This document shows, piece by piece, positions 1 through 10,208 of a DNA stretch of 37,271 nucleotides. The notes below the pieces were generated by a model. It made no database searches, was not told the DNA's origin, and worked only from the letters and a program-made list of their open reading frames with translations. Made by a program: the position numbers and the translations under genes. The DNA comes from Tardiphaga sp. (GTDB lineage: Bacteria > Pseudomonadota > Alphaproteobacteria > Rhizobiales > Xanthobacteraceae), in contig JAQGKA010000122.1 of assembly GCA_028290355.1 (NCBI GenBank), positions 1 to 37,271 of the forward strand, written 5' to 3'. How positions within the stretch are numbered: the stretch's first letter is position 1; each line of letters opens with the position of its first letter.

Positions 1-100
1 TCATCGTCCCAGTCCGAGATTCCCCGCCACTCCAATTGGAGTGGCTGAGGTTCGCTCGCAGCTGACGCTGCTCCCGCCCCGGAATGACATTGCTGTGGCG

Positions 101-2569
101 CTACGCCGCCTGCGACGCGCGGTTGCCAAACTTGCGCAGCAGATCCTCGACTTCGGACGCGGGCCTGGCGGCGCTGAACAGAAAGCCCTGCACCTCGTTG
201 CAGCCTTCGGCGCGCAGCCAGTCGAGCTGATCGACGGTCTCGACGCCTTCCGCCGTGGTGGTGATGTTGAGGCTGCGGCCGAGGCCGGAGATCGCGCGCA
301 CGATCGCGACGCAATCCGGCCGGCCGACGAGGTCCTTCACGAAAGAGCGGTCGATCTTGATCTTGTCGAACGGAAAGCTGCGCAGATAGCTCAGGCTGGA
401 ATAGCCGGTGCCGAAATCGTCCATCGAGATGCGGACGCCCAGTGCGCGCAGCTGATGCAGGATCGCCAGATTGGCTTCGGTCTCGGCGAGAAACAGCGAC
501 TCGGTGATTTCCAGCTCCAGCCGTAGCGGCGACAGGCCGGAATAGGCCAGCGCGGCGATCACGATCTGCACGATGTTGCGGCTGCGGAACTGGACCGGCG
601 ACAGGTTGACCGCGATCTTGATATCCGACGGCCACTTCGCCGCCTCGGCGCAGGCTTTTCGCAGCACCCATTCGCCAAGCGTGACGATCAGGCCGATGTC
701 CTCGGCCACCGGGATGAAATCCGCCGGCGAGATCATGCCCTTGTCCGGATGCTTCCAGCGCAGCAGCGCCTCGAAGCCGGTGATGCGGTCGGCGGCAAGA
801 TCGACCAGCGGCTGGTAGTGCAGTTCGAATTCGCCATTGGCGAAGGCGCTGCGCAGGTCCAGTTCCATGTCGCGGCGCTTCTGCGCCTGGCGGTCCATCT
901 CGCGTTCGAAGAAGCGGTGCACGCCGCCGCCTTCGGATTTGGCGCGGTACAGCGCCATGTCGGCGTTGCGCATCAGCTCCTCGCTGGATTCGCCGTCGCC
1001 CGGCGACAGCGCAATGCCGATGCTGGCGCCGATCACCACTTCGATGCCGTCCATGTCATAGGGCACGCTGAGGATCTCGATCAGCCGCGCCGCGAAATCG
1101 TTGGCCTCGTTGGGCGAGACGTCCGATGCCAGCACGACGGCGAATTCGTCGCCGCCGAGCCGCGCCACCAGATTATTGCCGCGCACCTCGGCGCGCATCC
1201 GGCTGGCCACCATCTTCAGCAGCCGGTCGCCCATGGGATGGCCGAAGGAGTCGTTGACGTTCTTGAACAGGTCGAGATCGACGCACAGCACAGCGACGTG
1301 CTTGGTCGCGTCGTTGAGGTCGAGCGCCTGGCTCAGTCGCTCCTGATAGAAGACGCGGTTCGGCAATTCGGTGAGGCTGTCGTGATGCGCCATGTGCGCC
1401 ACCCGCGCCTCCGCCTTGCGGCGCTCGGTGATATCGACGATGGCCACCAGAAACCCGTCGCGCCCCTCGAACGTCACGCGGCGCCCGTAAGTCAGCACCT
1501 GGATCTCGCTGCCGTCGGCCTTCAGATGGCGCCAGTTGCGATCCGACTGATAGGCGTCGCCAAGCTGCTGCAGCGCCTTGGAGTGAATGTCCCATTCGTC
1601 CCGCGGCCAGATCTGCCTGAGCTGCATGCGCAGAAAGCTGGCACGGTCATAGCCGTAGTGCTGGACCGCAGCGTCGTTGACGCTGAGGAAGTCCATGGTG
1701 TCGGCGTCGAACACCCACATCGGCATCGGATTGCTGTCGAACAGCAGCCGGAACGAATCCTCCCGGCGCTTGATATCGGTGACGTCGGAGACTGTCAGCG
1801 AGATGAGATCGCCGAACGCGGTGGCGCTGAGCCGCAGGTTGCGGTCCTCGCTGTCGATCTCGAACTGGTCGCTGGCGCCGCTGGCGATCATCGACAGCAG
1901 CCATTGCCTGACGCCGGGCAGACACAGCGCATGCCCGCCGGCGCTGAGCCGGCGCCACTGCAGTTCGGTCGATGCCACCCTCAGCAGCCGCGACGCGCCC
2001 TGGTTGAGATGCACGATCTGGAAGTCGAACGCCTTGCTGGCAGAATCGCGGATTGCCGCCAGCGACACGATGCCTTCGTCGGTGGAGGAAAAGATCGCAT
2101 CGACCAGATTGTAGCGGGCGCCCTGCTCGTTGACATAGGCCCCGATCAGCCGGCCGCCCCAGCGCGACGAGGTCGGCAGCGCCAGGATGTCATAGGTGTG
2201 GACATGGCCGTCGCGGACGCAATGCGCCACCGACGTGTGCGGCCGGTTGGTCTGCAGCGCGCAGCTTGCGGCTTCCGCCAGCGCCACCGCACAATCCGGC
2301 GTCAGGGAATCGAGCGGAATGTCCCAGCGTTCATCGCCCAGCCATTGCTGAACGTAACGGCCACTGCGCGACACTTCGAGCGACGCGCCGTCGCCTTTCA
2401 GGAGAACGATGTGATCGGCCATCCGGCCGAGGCTGCCGAGCATCACCTCTTCGTAGCTGGGCAGCACTTGCCCGGGACGGAGCGCGGCGTGCCACTTGCG
2501 TTGCAGAGCGGGCATGTCGTCGAACAGCTTCGTGTCCAGTTGCCCGGATAATTTTCTGGCCGCGGTCAC
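101..2569 (-). CDS. PAS domain-containing GGDEF/EAL bifunctional diguanylate cyclase/phosphodiesterase
   Basis: 822-aa ORF with PAS region (DSNPMPMWVFDADT), intact RLGGDEFAVVLA and intact GFEALLRWKHP motifs. Confidence 0.95.
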   Translation of the reverse strand: MTAARKLSGQLDTKLFDDMPALQRKWHAALRPGQVLPSYEEVMLGSLGRMADHIVLLKGDGASLEVSRSGRYVQQWLGDERWDIPLDSLTPDCAVALAEAASCALQTNRPHTSVAHCVRDGHVHTYDILALPTSSRWGGRLIGAYVNEQGARYNLVDAIFSSTDEGIVSLAAIRDSASKAFDFQIVHLNQGASRLLRVASTELQWRRLSAGGHALCLPGVRQWLLSMIASGASDQFEIDSEDRNLRLSATAFGDLISLTVSDVTDIKRREDSFRLLFDSNPMPMWVFDADTMDFLSVNDAAVQHYGYDRASFLRMQLRQIWPRDEWDIHSKALQQLGDAYQSDRNWRHLKADGSEIQVLTYGRRVTFEGRDGFLVAIVDITERRKAEARVAHMAHHDSLTELPNRVFYQERLSQALDLNDATKHVAVLCVDLDLFKNVNDSFGHPMGDRLLKMVASRMRAEVRGNNLVARLGGDEFAVVLASDVSPNEANDFAARLIEILSVPYDMDGIEVVIGASIGIALSPGDGESSEELMRNADMALYRAKSEGGGVHRFFEREMDRQAQKRRDMELDLRSAFANGEFELHYQPLVDLAADRITGFEALLRWKHPDKGMISPADFIPVAEDIGLIVTLGEWVLRKACAEAAKWPSDIKIAVNLSPVQFRSRNIVQIVIAALAYSGLSPLRLELEITESLFLAETEANLAILHQLRALGVRISMDDFGTGYSSLSYLRSFPFDKIKIDRSFVKDLVGRPDCVAIVRAISGLGRSLNITTTAEGVETVDQLDWLRAEGCNEVQGFLFSAARPASEVEDLLRKFGNRASQAA

Positions 2570-2765
2570 GACGTCCCTTTCCGAATACTTGCGCTCGTAT
2601 CGGTATTCAGGTCATGCCCCTTAACGTGATGTAAACGTTCCGCCGATCTGGCGCGAAACCGCGCATTATGAATTTTTAAAGTCGCGCGATGGTTAGGGCG
2701 GATTCACAACCATGACAGCTGCGTGACGGTTGCCTCGCAATTGACGCTTGTTGTTCAGGGATGAT

Positions 2766-3812
2766 CTACGCGGCAGCCGCTGGCGGATTCTCGAAGTCCA
2801 GCACGATGCGACCTTCGATCTGACCGCGGCGCATGCGATCGAATACATCGTTGATGTTCTCGAGCGTGTCGGTCTTCACGGTCGCATGCACCTTGCCGTC
2901 GGCGGCGATGTCGAGCGATTCCTGAAGGTCGAGCCGCGTACCGACGATCGAACCGCGCACCGTGATGCCATTCAGTACAGTGTCGAAGATCGACAGCGGG
3001 AAGTCGCCTGGTGGCAAGCCGTTGAGAGAGACGGTGCCGCCGCGGCGGACCATCCCCATCGCCTGCTGGAACGCCTTGGGCGACACCGCAGTGACAAGCA
3101 CGCCCTGCGCGCCGCCGATTTCCTTCTTGATGAAGGCCGCCGGATCGGTTTTCAGCGCGTTCACGGTGAGCGCGGCGCCGAGCTTGCTAGCAAGCGCCAG
3201 CTTGGCGTCGTCGACATCGACAGCGACAACATTGAGTCCCATCGCCTTGGCATATTGCACGGCCATGTGGCCGAGCCCGCCGATGCCCGAAATCGCTACC
3301 CAGTCGCCGGGCTTGGTATCGGTGACCTTCAGACCCTTGTAGACGGTCACGCCCGCGCACAGGATCGGCGAAATCTCCACGAAGCCGACATTGGCCGGCA
3401 GGATGCCGACATAGTTCGGATCAGCCAGCACATATTCGGCGAAACTGCCGTTGACCGAATAGCCGGTGTTCTGCTGCTCTTCGCACAGCGTCTCCCACCC
3501 GCCCAGGCAATGCACACAGTGGCCACAGGCACTGTAAAGCCAGGGCACGCCGACACGATCGCCCTCCTTCACATGGGCGACGCCGCCTCCGACCGCGACG
3601 ACATGGCCGACGCCTTCGTGTCCGGGAATGAACGGCGGGTTCGGCTTGACCGGCCAGTCGCCCTCGGCGGCGTGAAGGTCAGTGTGGCAGACGCCGGTGG
3701 CAGCGATCTTGACGAGAATCTGCCCGGGGCCGGGCATCGGCACCGTGACTTCCTCGATGACGAGCGGCTTGCCGAACGCACGAACGACGGCCGCCTTCAT
3801 GGTCTTCTGCAT
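2766..3812 (-). CDS. adhP: Zinc-dependent alcohol dehydrogenase, AdhP type
   Basis: [45 protein letters not shown] zinc site and [17 protein letters not shown] Rossmann motif. Confidence 0.93.
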   Translation of the reverse strand: MQKTMKAAVVRAFGKPLVIEEVTVPMPGPGQILVKIAATGVCHTDLHAAEGDWPVKPNPPFIPGHEGVGHVVAVGGGVAHVKEGDRVGVPWLYSACGHCVHCLGGWETLCEEQQNTGYSVNGSFAEYVLADPNYVGILPANVGFVEISPILCAGVTVYKGLKVTDTKPGDWVAISGIGGLGHMAVQYAKAMGLNVVAVDVDDAKLALASKLGAALTVNALKTDPAAFIKKEIGGAQGVLVTAVSPKAFQQAMGMVRRGGTVSLNGLPPGDFPLSIFDTVLNGITVRGSIVGTRLDLQESLDIAADGKVHATVKTDTLENINDVFDRMRRGQIEGRIVLDFENPPAAAA

Positions 3813-3859
3813 GATGTCATTCCTGTAACGGGAGGGGGCGGGAGGTTTGCGAACGCCGC

Positions 3860-5251
3860 TCAGAACGGTGCGTCGATATCGACGACGTCGATGAGCTTGT
3901 GGTTGACGAACTCCTTGATGCCCAATCCGAGCAACTCGCGGCCATAACCCGAGCGGCGAACACCGCCAAATGGCAGGTCCGCCTTCACCATGGTCGGGTG
4001 GTTCACGAACACCATGCCCGTGGAGATCTTCCTGGCCACCTCCACGCCATGCTTGGTATCGGACGTGAACACCGACCCACCGAGCCCGAACGGAGAATCG
4101 TTGGCGATGCGGACCGCGTCCGCCTCATCCTTGGCGCGGAACAGCATCGAGACCGGGCCGAAAAACTCCCAATGGCGTGCCGGATTGTCCTCACCGACCT
4201 CGGTGAGAATCGTCGGCTGCACGAAGCAGCCTTGATTGGGGACGTTCGGTCCCACCTCCGTCGCCGTTGCACCATGCGCGACCGCCTGGCGAATCTTGTC
4301 CTTGATCTCGTCGGCCGCGCCTTGCGACGACAGCGGCGCCAGCGTGGTGGCTGGATCGAACGGATCGCCTGCCCGCAATTCGGCGACGCCCTTGGTGTAG
4401 CGTTCGAGGAAGTCGTCATACACTTCATCGACGACAATCATCCGCTTGGAGGACACGCAGACCTGACCGCCGTTCCAGTGGCGACCGAACACGCCCCACT
4501 TGGCCGTCTTCTCCATGTCGGCATCGGCCAGCACGACGAATGCGTCGGCGCCGCCGAGCTCCATGGTCGACTTCTTCAACGCCTTGCCCGCCTGCGCGGC
4601 AATCACCGCGCCCGCGCCCTCGGACCCCGTGAGGGCAACACCGTGGACATGCGGGTCATTGAGGATGAGCTCGATCTGCGCGCGCGTGGCGAACAGGTTC
4701 TTGAAGGCGCCGTCCGGAAGGCCGGCATCGCGCATCAGTTTCTCGAACGCCTGGGCGCTCTGCGGAACGTTCGATGCGTGCTTGAGCAGCATCGTATTCC
4801 CCGCCGAAAGCTGCGGCGCGATGATGCGGGCGATCTGGTAGTAAGGAAAATTCCACGGCTCGATGGCGAGCAGCACACCGAGCGGCTCGCACACCAGCGT
4901 CGCCTCGCCTTCTGCCGGATCGGCGACCGCCAGCGCCTCGGGCGCGAGCAGCTTCTCGGCATTTTTCGCATAGTACTCAAAGATCGCGGCCGACAGCTCG
5001 ACTTCGGCCTCCGCCTCGGACAGCAACTTGCCCATCTCAAGTGTCAGCAGTTTCGCGTAGGACGCGCGCTCCTTGCGCAAAATATTGGCCGCGCTCTGCA
5101 TGATCCGGGAGCGTTCGGCGAACGAAACGTCCTTCCAGGACAGAAACGCGCGGTGGGCATTGTCGATGGCCAGCCGGACTTCTGCGTCCGTGGCGTCGCG
5201 GAAGCTCTTCAGAACTTCGCCGGTATAGGGATTCCTGGTTTCATAGGTCAT
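3860..5251 (-). CDS. NAD(P)-dependent aldehyde / succinate-semialdehyde dehydrogenase family protein
   Basis: [16 protein letters not shown] start, [31 protein letters not shown] catalytic Cys region, [13 protein letters not shown]. Start moved from 5335 to the ATG at 5251. Confidence 0.93.
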   Translation of the reverse strand: MTYETRNPYTGEVLKSFRDATDAEVRLAIDNAHRAFLSWKDVSFAERSRIMQSAANILRKERASYAKLLTLEMGKLLSEAEAEVELSAAIFEYYAKNAEKLLAPEALAVADPAEGEATLVCEPLGVLLAIEPWNFPYYQIARIIAPQLSAGNTMLLKHASNVPQSAQAFEKLMRDAGLPDGAFKNLFATRAQIELILNDPHVHGVALTGSEGAGAVIAAQAGKALKKSTMELGGADAFVVLADADMEKTAKWGVFGRHWNGGQVCVSSKRMIVVDEVYDDFLERYTKGVAELRAGDPFDPATTLAPLSSQGAADEIKDKIRQAVAHGATATEVGPNVPNQGCFVQPTILTEVGEDNPARHWEFFGPVSMLFRAKDEADAVRIANDSPFGLGGSVFTSDTKHGVEVARKISTGMVFVNHPTMVKADLPFGGVRRSGYGRELLGLGIKEFVNHKLIDVVDIDAPF

Positions 5252-5452
5252 GGCAGCTTTCTCTCGCAGGTTCCGGGCGGGGCCGATGTCGAGAGTATGG
5301 TCGTGCCCCGATCCAACGGAGATGACCTGCATCAATGTTCGTGCGCTGCGATCGCTTTTTCTGAAGAGAGTGTTGTGGATCGTGCGGGCTGGCTCGCTGG
5401 CGGGAACCTACCGAAATTCCGCAGTTAGAGCTTTTTTTGGATTGAGCCCACC

Positions 5453-5565
5453 CACCGTCCTCATGGTGAGGAGCGCGCCACTTGGCGCGCGTCTCGAACC
5501 ATGAAGCGTGTGTCGCCCATCCTTCGAGACGCGGTCGAAGGCGACCGCTCCTCAGGATGAGGAAT
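5453..5565. repeat. Paired inverted hairpin intergenic repeat (BIME-like)
   Basis: Hairpin 1: TCATGGT(5461-5467)/ACCATGA(5498-5504) with inner GCGCGCC/GGCGCGC. Hairpin 2: CATCCT(5518-5523)/AGGATG(5554-5559) with inner GCGGTCG/CGACCGC. The GAGGAG and TCTCGA modules occur in inverted order in the two hairpins. Confidence 0.85.
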
Positions 5566-5626
5566 CCTTGTGGAGAGGACGACTCATCTCAAAACGAAAA
5601 TGCTCTAAACCAGCGCGTTCCGGCGC

Positions 5627-6706
5627 CTAGCGCGCGACGACTTCGATTTCGCCGTCGACGCCGTTGACGACGTTGAACGGGCGCTCGAACACCTTGCCTT
5701 CGTTCTTGGCGATGGCGCGGTACTCGCCTTCCGACAGCACCACGCGCGGAAACGCGCCGATCGATTCCTTGATGACGTCGCCGGCCGGCGTGATCACCGA
5801 CCACGCGGTGTTGGCGAGCGCTTCGCCGCCCTTGTCGCTGACCAGCTTCAGCGTGATCACCGCGGCGCGATGGGTGATGATCACGTCGGTAAGCTTGCTG
5901 GCCTGAACGCGGATGTCGGAGCGCACCACCGAATTGGCGTCGCCGTAATTCGAGATGATGTAGTAGGTGCCTTCCTGCAGCAGCACGACGTCGCCGGCGG
6001 CGACGCTGGGCAGCAGCGGCGAACGCTCGCCGGCTTCGAACTGGCTGCCCTTGTAGATGCTGAACGAAATCTGGTTCTGCGGAATCTTCGAGGTGCCGAC
6101 GCGGCCTTCGATGCGCAGACCGCCGGCCGGCAGCACGAAGGATTCGCGATCGGTGTCGGACTTGATGGTCACCGGCCTGACGGCGCTGACCAGGCCCATC
6201 GCGACGTGAACCACATAGCTGCCCGGCGGCAGCACGATGTTCGGCGTCGCGCCGCGGTCCTCGCGGATCAGCTTGAACGCGCCGGTCTCGTCGGGCCGGT
6301 CGGAATACACCCGCCACACCAGCCCGCTATTGATCACCGGCATGTCCTTGCCGTAGCGCGCCGTCAGCGCCAGCACACCCTGTCCGGGGGCCGAAGGAGT
6401 TGCGGGCAGTGGCGACGGCACCGGCGGCGATACCGCGGCGACCGGAGGCTGCGTCAGTGGCGGCGGCAACAGAGGCGCGGATGCCGGGCCCGAGGGCGGC
6501 GCGAGGCTGATGGCCGGGCCGGATGGAACGTCCGGGATCGACCCCGGCGGAACCGGTGCCGGACGATCGCTAAAGAACTGCGCGAAGGCAGCGTTCGGCG
6601 CGGCCAGGGCCGACAGCAGGACCAGCACCAAGGCGCACGCCAAGCGTCCGCCCCGACCGGTTTTTGACAAGTCATGGCCCCGTGCAATCATCGCCATGCT
6701 TTTCAC
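5627..6706 (-). CDS. Hypothetical secreted protein, Pro-rich N-terminus
   Basis: N-terminal signal peptide (LACALVLVLLSALAAPNAAFAQ) followed by a Pro-rich linker and a long beta-rich domain. Confidence 0.8.
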   Translation of the reverse strand: MKSMAMIARGHDLSKTGRGGRLACALVLVLLSALAAPNAAFAQFFSDRPAPVPPGSIPDVPSGPAISLAPPSGPASAPLLPPPLTQPPVAAVSPPVPSPLPATPSAPGQGVLALTARYGKDMPVINSGLVWRVYSDRPDETGAFKLIREDRGATPNIVLPPGSYVVHVAMGLVSAVRPVTIKSDTDRESFVLPAGGLRIEGRVGTSKIPQNQISFSIYKGSQFEAGERSPLLPSVAAGDVVLLQEGTYYIISNYGDANSVVRSDIRVQASKLTDVIITHRAAVITLKLVSDKGGEALANTAWSVITPAGDVIKESIGAFPRVVLSEGEYRAIAKNEGKVFERPFNVVNGVDGEIEVVAR

Positions 6707-6917
6707 CGAAAACGCGGCAAATTCAAGCCTTGGGATGGTCCCTTACACAATCCCGCGAGCCGGCCCGAAAAGCCCCTCTGCCCGGCGTAGCGTCGCCATG
6801 CAGTCATAATTGCTGCCTACCCCGGATAAACGCGGCATAAATCGTGATTGTGGTACGATCTGGCGGGATCAGGCCACAGCGAATAAATTGGGCCAAGGCC
6901 GTCTGAGGAGTTTGTGG

Positions 6918-7964
6918 GTGCTGGACAGTTTGATGGGGCGCAGCCAGAACGGGGCGAATGGCCGCGACAAGCCGGGTCTCGGCAGCGTCCGCCGCCCGGT
7001 GATCGGGCTGGCCCTGGGCGGCGGCGCGGCGCGCGGCTTTGCCCATATCGGCGTGCTCCGAACCCTGCTGGCCCACGGCATCGTGCCCAACGTGGTGGTG
7101 GGAACCTCGATCGGCGCTGTGGTCGGCGGCTCCTATGCCGCGGGCCATCTCGACACGCTGGAGGAATGGGCGCGCAGCCTGCAGCCGCGCAACATCCTCA
7201 GCTATCTCGATATTCGCCTCAACGGTTCCGGCCTGATCGGCGGCAACAAGCTCGCCGCGCAACTCGAGGCTTCGCTCGGGCAGACCATCATCGAAGACCT
7301 GCCGCTGAAATTCGCCAGCGTCGCGACAGAAGTTCGCACCGGGCACGAGATCTGGCTGACCCACGGCCGGCTGGTCGATGCGATGCGGGCGTCCTACGCG
7401 CTGCCCGGCATCTTCTCGCCGGTGCTGGTGGGTGACCGCTGGCTGGTCGATGGCGCGCTGGTCAATCCGGTGCCGGTATCGGCGGCGCGCGCGCTCGGCG
7501 CCGAGATCGTGATCGCCGCCAATCTCAGCAACGACGTGTTCGGCCACAGCACCACGATCTTCGACCATGGCACCGGCCCGGATGCGGTCGAACCTATCAT
7601 CGAGGTTGAGCAGCCAAAGCGCGGTTTCGGCAAGTTCTTCTCGGCCGAACGCACCATGAAGCGGGAGTTCTTCGGCGGCGCCGGCCGCCCCGGCATCTCC
7701 TCAGTGATGGTCGATGCCTTCAACATCATGCAGGACCGCATCACCCGGGCGCGGCTGGCCGGCGATCCACCGGATCTGCTGATCGCGCCGCGCGTCGGCC
7801 AGATCGGGTGGTTCGATTTCCACCGCGCCGACGAAGTAATCGCCCATGGCGCGCGCGCCGCCGAGCGCGCCATCGAATCGATTCAGGAAGCGATCGAACT
7901 CCTGGCGCCGGAAGCCAGCAAATCGCCCGCGCCCATCATCGAACAGAAGCCGGTCACACCGTAA
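6918..7964 (+). CDS. Patatin-like phospholipase family protein
   Basis: GLALGGGAARGFAHIGVL oxyanion motif, GTSIGAVVGG nucleophile motif, VDGALVNPVP. GTG start at 6918 with upstream GAGGAG. Confidence 0.92.
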   Translation: MLDSLMGRSQNGANGRDKPGLGSVRRPVIGLALGGGAARGFAHIGVLRTLLAHGIVPNVVVGTSIGAVVGGSYAAGHLDTLEEWARSLQPRNILSYLDIRLNGSGLIGGNKLAAQLEASLGQTIIEDLPLKFASVATEVRTGHEIWLTHGRLVDAMRASYALPGIFSPVLVGDRWLVDGALVNPVPVSAARALGAEIVIAANLSNDVFGHSTTIFDHGTGPDAVEPIIEVEQPKRGFGKFFSAERTMKREFFGGAGRPGISSVMVDAFNIMQDRITRARLAGDPPDLLIAPRVGQIGWFDFHRADEVIAHGARAAERAIESIQEAIELLAPEASKSPAPIIEQKPVTP

Positions 7965-7976
7965 GGCGTACAGCCT

Positions 7977-8405
7977 TCAGGCCGTCGCGATGTAATCGCG
8001 CAGCGCTTCCTGCTCGGCCTCGAATTCCTTGACGCGCCATTTGACGACGTCGCCGATCGAGATCAGGCCGACGATCTTGTCGCCGTCGAGCACCGGCAGA
8101 TGCCGGAATTTTCCCGACGTCATTTTTTCCATGATGGCCGCGACGGTGTCCGACGGTTTGCAGTTGATCACCTTGTGCGTCATCACGTTGTGAACGGTCT
8201 CATCCAACGCCGCCGCGCCACGTTCGCCGATCACGCGTACAATGTCGCGTTCGGACAGGATGCCATCGATATGCTGGTCGGCGATTACCAGCACCGCGCC
8301 AATCCGCCGTTCCGACAGGAGCTTTACGGCCGCGGATAATTTTACGTCGGGTGTGACGCTGATGATCTGATGGCCTTTGGTATCGAGAATTGCACGTACC
8401 GTCAT
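7977..8405 (-). CDS. CBS domain-containing protein
   Basis: Two CBS repeats (IISVTPDVKLSAAVKLLSERRIGAVLV; VINCKPSDTVAAIMEKMTSGKFRHLPVLDGDKIVGLISIGDVVKW); GGAGG Shine-Dalgarno. Confidence 0.93.
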   Translation of the reverse strand: MTVRAILDTKGHQIISVTPDVKLSAAVKLLSERRIGAVLVIADQHIDGILSERDIVRVIGERGAAALDETVHNVMTHKVINCKPSDTVAAIMEKMTSGKFRHLPVLDGDKIVGLISIGDVVKWRVKEFEAEQEALRDYIATA

Positions 8406-8551
8406 TGTCGCCTCCTAGAGTCGGCCACGCCCTTGAGCAGGCGCGGTCTTTCATTCTTGGGTCGAGACATAGTGCAGCCGCAGGCGAAATTCGCCTGTCG
8501 AACTATAAAGATGGATGAATTCGGCCGGCCCCGCAAGGCGGCGATACCCGC

Positions 8552-9325
8552 TCAGTGCAGATCGGACACGTCAGGAGCCGATATCCCGGCGGCGGGACGG
8601 CCGGCGCGCGGGATGGGATCGAACACCGAGAACAGCAGCAAACCGGCGAAAAAACCGCCGATGTGGGCCTGCCAGGCAACGCTGGCGCCGTCGGCGCCGA
8701 TCGCAATCGAGCCGACGCCGAAGATGATGTTGACGCCGAACCAGACGGCGAGGAAGCCGAGCACGCGCGGATCGCGCAACGCACGCAACAGCGGCAGCGC
8801 CGGCACCCGGGCAGCCTCGTCGGCATCGCCGCGGTTGAACGACAGGAAACTGCCGCGCACGAAAGCAAAGCGGATCGCCGCCGCCATCGCGCCGGACACC
8901 GAGGCCGACGCGCCGATCATCGGCGCCAGCGCATGTTCATGGGTGACCAGATGCGCCGCGGCACCGCCGATCGCCGTCACCGCCATAAACAGAAAGAACC
9001 GGACGGCGCCGAAGCGGCGCGCCAGCGCGCTGCCGAACGGCAGCAGCCACAACACGTTGAAGCCGATATGGCTGAGATTGGCGTGCAGCAGCGAATAAGT
9101 GACAAAGCTCCAGATCTTGGCACCGGTGCCGCCGGGAAACGGCATCGTCAGCAGGGTCTGGTCGTAGCGCTTCGGAATGAAGCCGAACATCGCGATGACC
9201 AGGTCATCCAGATCCGGCGGCAGCAGCAGCCGCCCGACATGAATGACCGCCAGCAGCGCGACATAGGCCGTCAGGGCGCCCGGCAGGGTCAGGATCGGTT
9301 CGCGCGGGGGAACAGAGGAATCCAA
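8552..9325 (-). CDS. Rhomboid family intramembrane serine protease
   Basis: Multi-TM protein with HANLSHIGFNVLWLLPFG, MIGASASVSGAMAA (Ser region) and AHIGGFFAGLLL (His region). Confidence 0.88.
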   Translation of the reverse strand: MDSSVPPREPILTLPGALTAYVALLAVIHVGRLLLPPDLDDLVIAMFGFIPKRYDQTLLTMPFPGGTGAKIWSFVTYSLLHANLSHIGFNVLWLLPFGSALARRFGAVRFFLFMAVTAIGGAAAHLVTHEHALAPMIGASASVSGAMAAAIRFAFVRGSFLSFNRGDADEAARVPALPLLRALRDPRVLGFLAVWFGVNIIFGVGSIAIGADGASVAWQAHIGGFFAGLLLFSVFDPIPRAGRPAAGISAPDVSDLH

Positions 9326-9460
9326 GGGGTCAAAGGCCTGGTCAGCGGGCTCAAGCGAGCGATGGCCCCAAATAGGCGGCTTTGGCGGGGCGGCGCAAGC
9401 TCAGGATCGCCGCGGTCGGGCAAAAACGACAAGAGACTTGCCGGGATTTTCGAGGGGTCG

Positions 9461-9497
9461 TTGACGACCGCCGACATGTATCTTATAAAATACAACC
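9461..9497 (+). promoter_or_regulatory. Putative sigma70 promoter and operator of the TA module
   Basis: TTGACG (9461-9466), 17-bp spacer, TATAAA (9484-9489). Near-perfect 18-bp palindrome TGTATCTTATAAAATACA at 9477-9494 over the -10; toxin ATG at 9498. Confidence 0.7.
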
Positions 9498-9800
9498 ATG
9501 CTGACCGTCATTCGCACGGACGCATACGCGTCCTGGGCCCTCTCCCTGAGAGACGACCGGGCCAAGGCCCGGGTCGCCACACGGATTGACCGGCTCGGCC
9601 TTGGCAACCCCGGCGACGTCAAGCCGGTCGGCGGTGGCGTCAGCGAGATGCGGATCGATTACGGCCCCGGCTATCGCATTTATTACGCCCGCCACGAAGA
9701 CACGATCATCTTGCTGCTGTGCGGCGGGACGAAGAAGACCCAACAAGCAGACATCAAAGAAGCCAAACGTCTCTTCTCGGAATGGAAGAAACCGAAATGA
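9498..9800 (+). CDS. Type II toxin-antitoxin RelE/ParE (HigB-like) family toxin
   Basis: 100-aa protein; NPGDVKPVGGGVSEMRIDYGPGYRIYYARHEDTIILLLCGGTKKTQQADIKEAKRL is typical of this family. Confidence 0.92.
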   Translation: MLTVIRTDAYASWALSLRDDRAKARVATRIDRLGLGNPGDVKPVGGGVSEMRIDYGPGYRIYYARHEDTIILLLCGGTKKTQQADIKEAKRLFSEWKKPK

Positions 9801-10147
9801 CAAAAACAAGCCCCTACGATTCCGCCGAATTTCTGAATACGCCCGCGGCGATCGAATTCTATATGGCGGAGGCTCTGGAAACCGGTGATCCCGCTTTCAT
9901 CATGCACGCGCTCGGCGTCGTCGCGCGAGCAAAGAGCATGTCCGATATCGCTCGAAAGACCGGACTGGCGCGCGAGAATTTATACAAGGCACTCTCAGCC
10001 ACGGGCAGTCCTGAATTCTCGACGGTCCTTCGCGTTCTGAAAGCGCTGGATCTCAAGCTGACGATACAGCCCAAACCGGCCAAGGCAACGAAGCCGCTCC
10101 CGACAAAAAACGTCGTGCGAAAGAAGGGGGTAAAGGCTGCAGTCTGA
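9797..10147 (+). CDS. HigA-like HTH antitoxin (addiction module)
   Basis: Starts in a 4-bp ATGA overlap with the toxin stop; MSDIARKTGLARENLYKALSATGSPEFSTVLRVLKALDLKL is an HTH. Confidence 0.9.
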   Translation: MTKTSPYDSAEFLNTPAAIEFYMAEALETGDPAFIMHALGVVARAKSMSDIARKTGLARENLYKALSATGSPEFSTVLRVLKALDLKLTIQPKPAKATKPLPTKNVVRKKGVKAAV

Positions 10148-10181
10148 CAGCCAAGCGCGACATCGATCGGCGCGCAAAGAA

Positions 10182-10208
10182 AAAGGGAGGCCTGAGAAGC
10201 CTCCCTTT
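10182..10208 (+). terminator. Stem-loop terminator after the TA module
   Basis: AAAGGGAGGC (10182-10191) / GCCTCCCTTT (10199-10208) with a 7-nt loop. Confidence 0.7.

Noticed and set aside
749-2551. 600-aa plus-strand ORF
   Set aside because: Antisense to the well-supported GGDEF/EAL gene; composition (Arg/His/Ala/Gln-rich) is typical of a shadow ORF in GC-rich DNA.
3899-5428. 509-aa plus-strand ORF
   Set aside because: Antisense to the aldehyde dehydrogenase; no domain-like sequence.
5250-5450. Possible sigma54 (-24/-12) promoter before the aldehyde dehydrogenase
   Set aside because: No GG-N10-GC element with acceptable flanks was found by eye.
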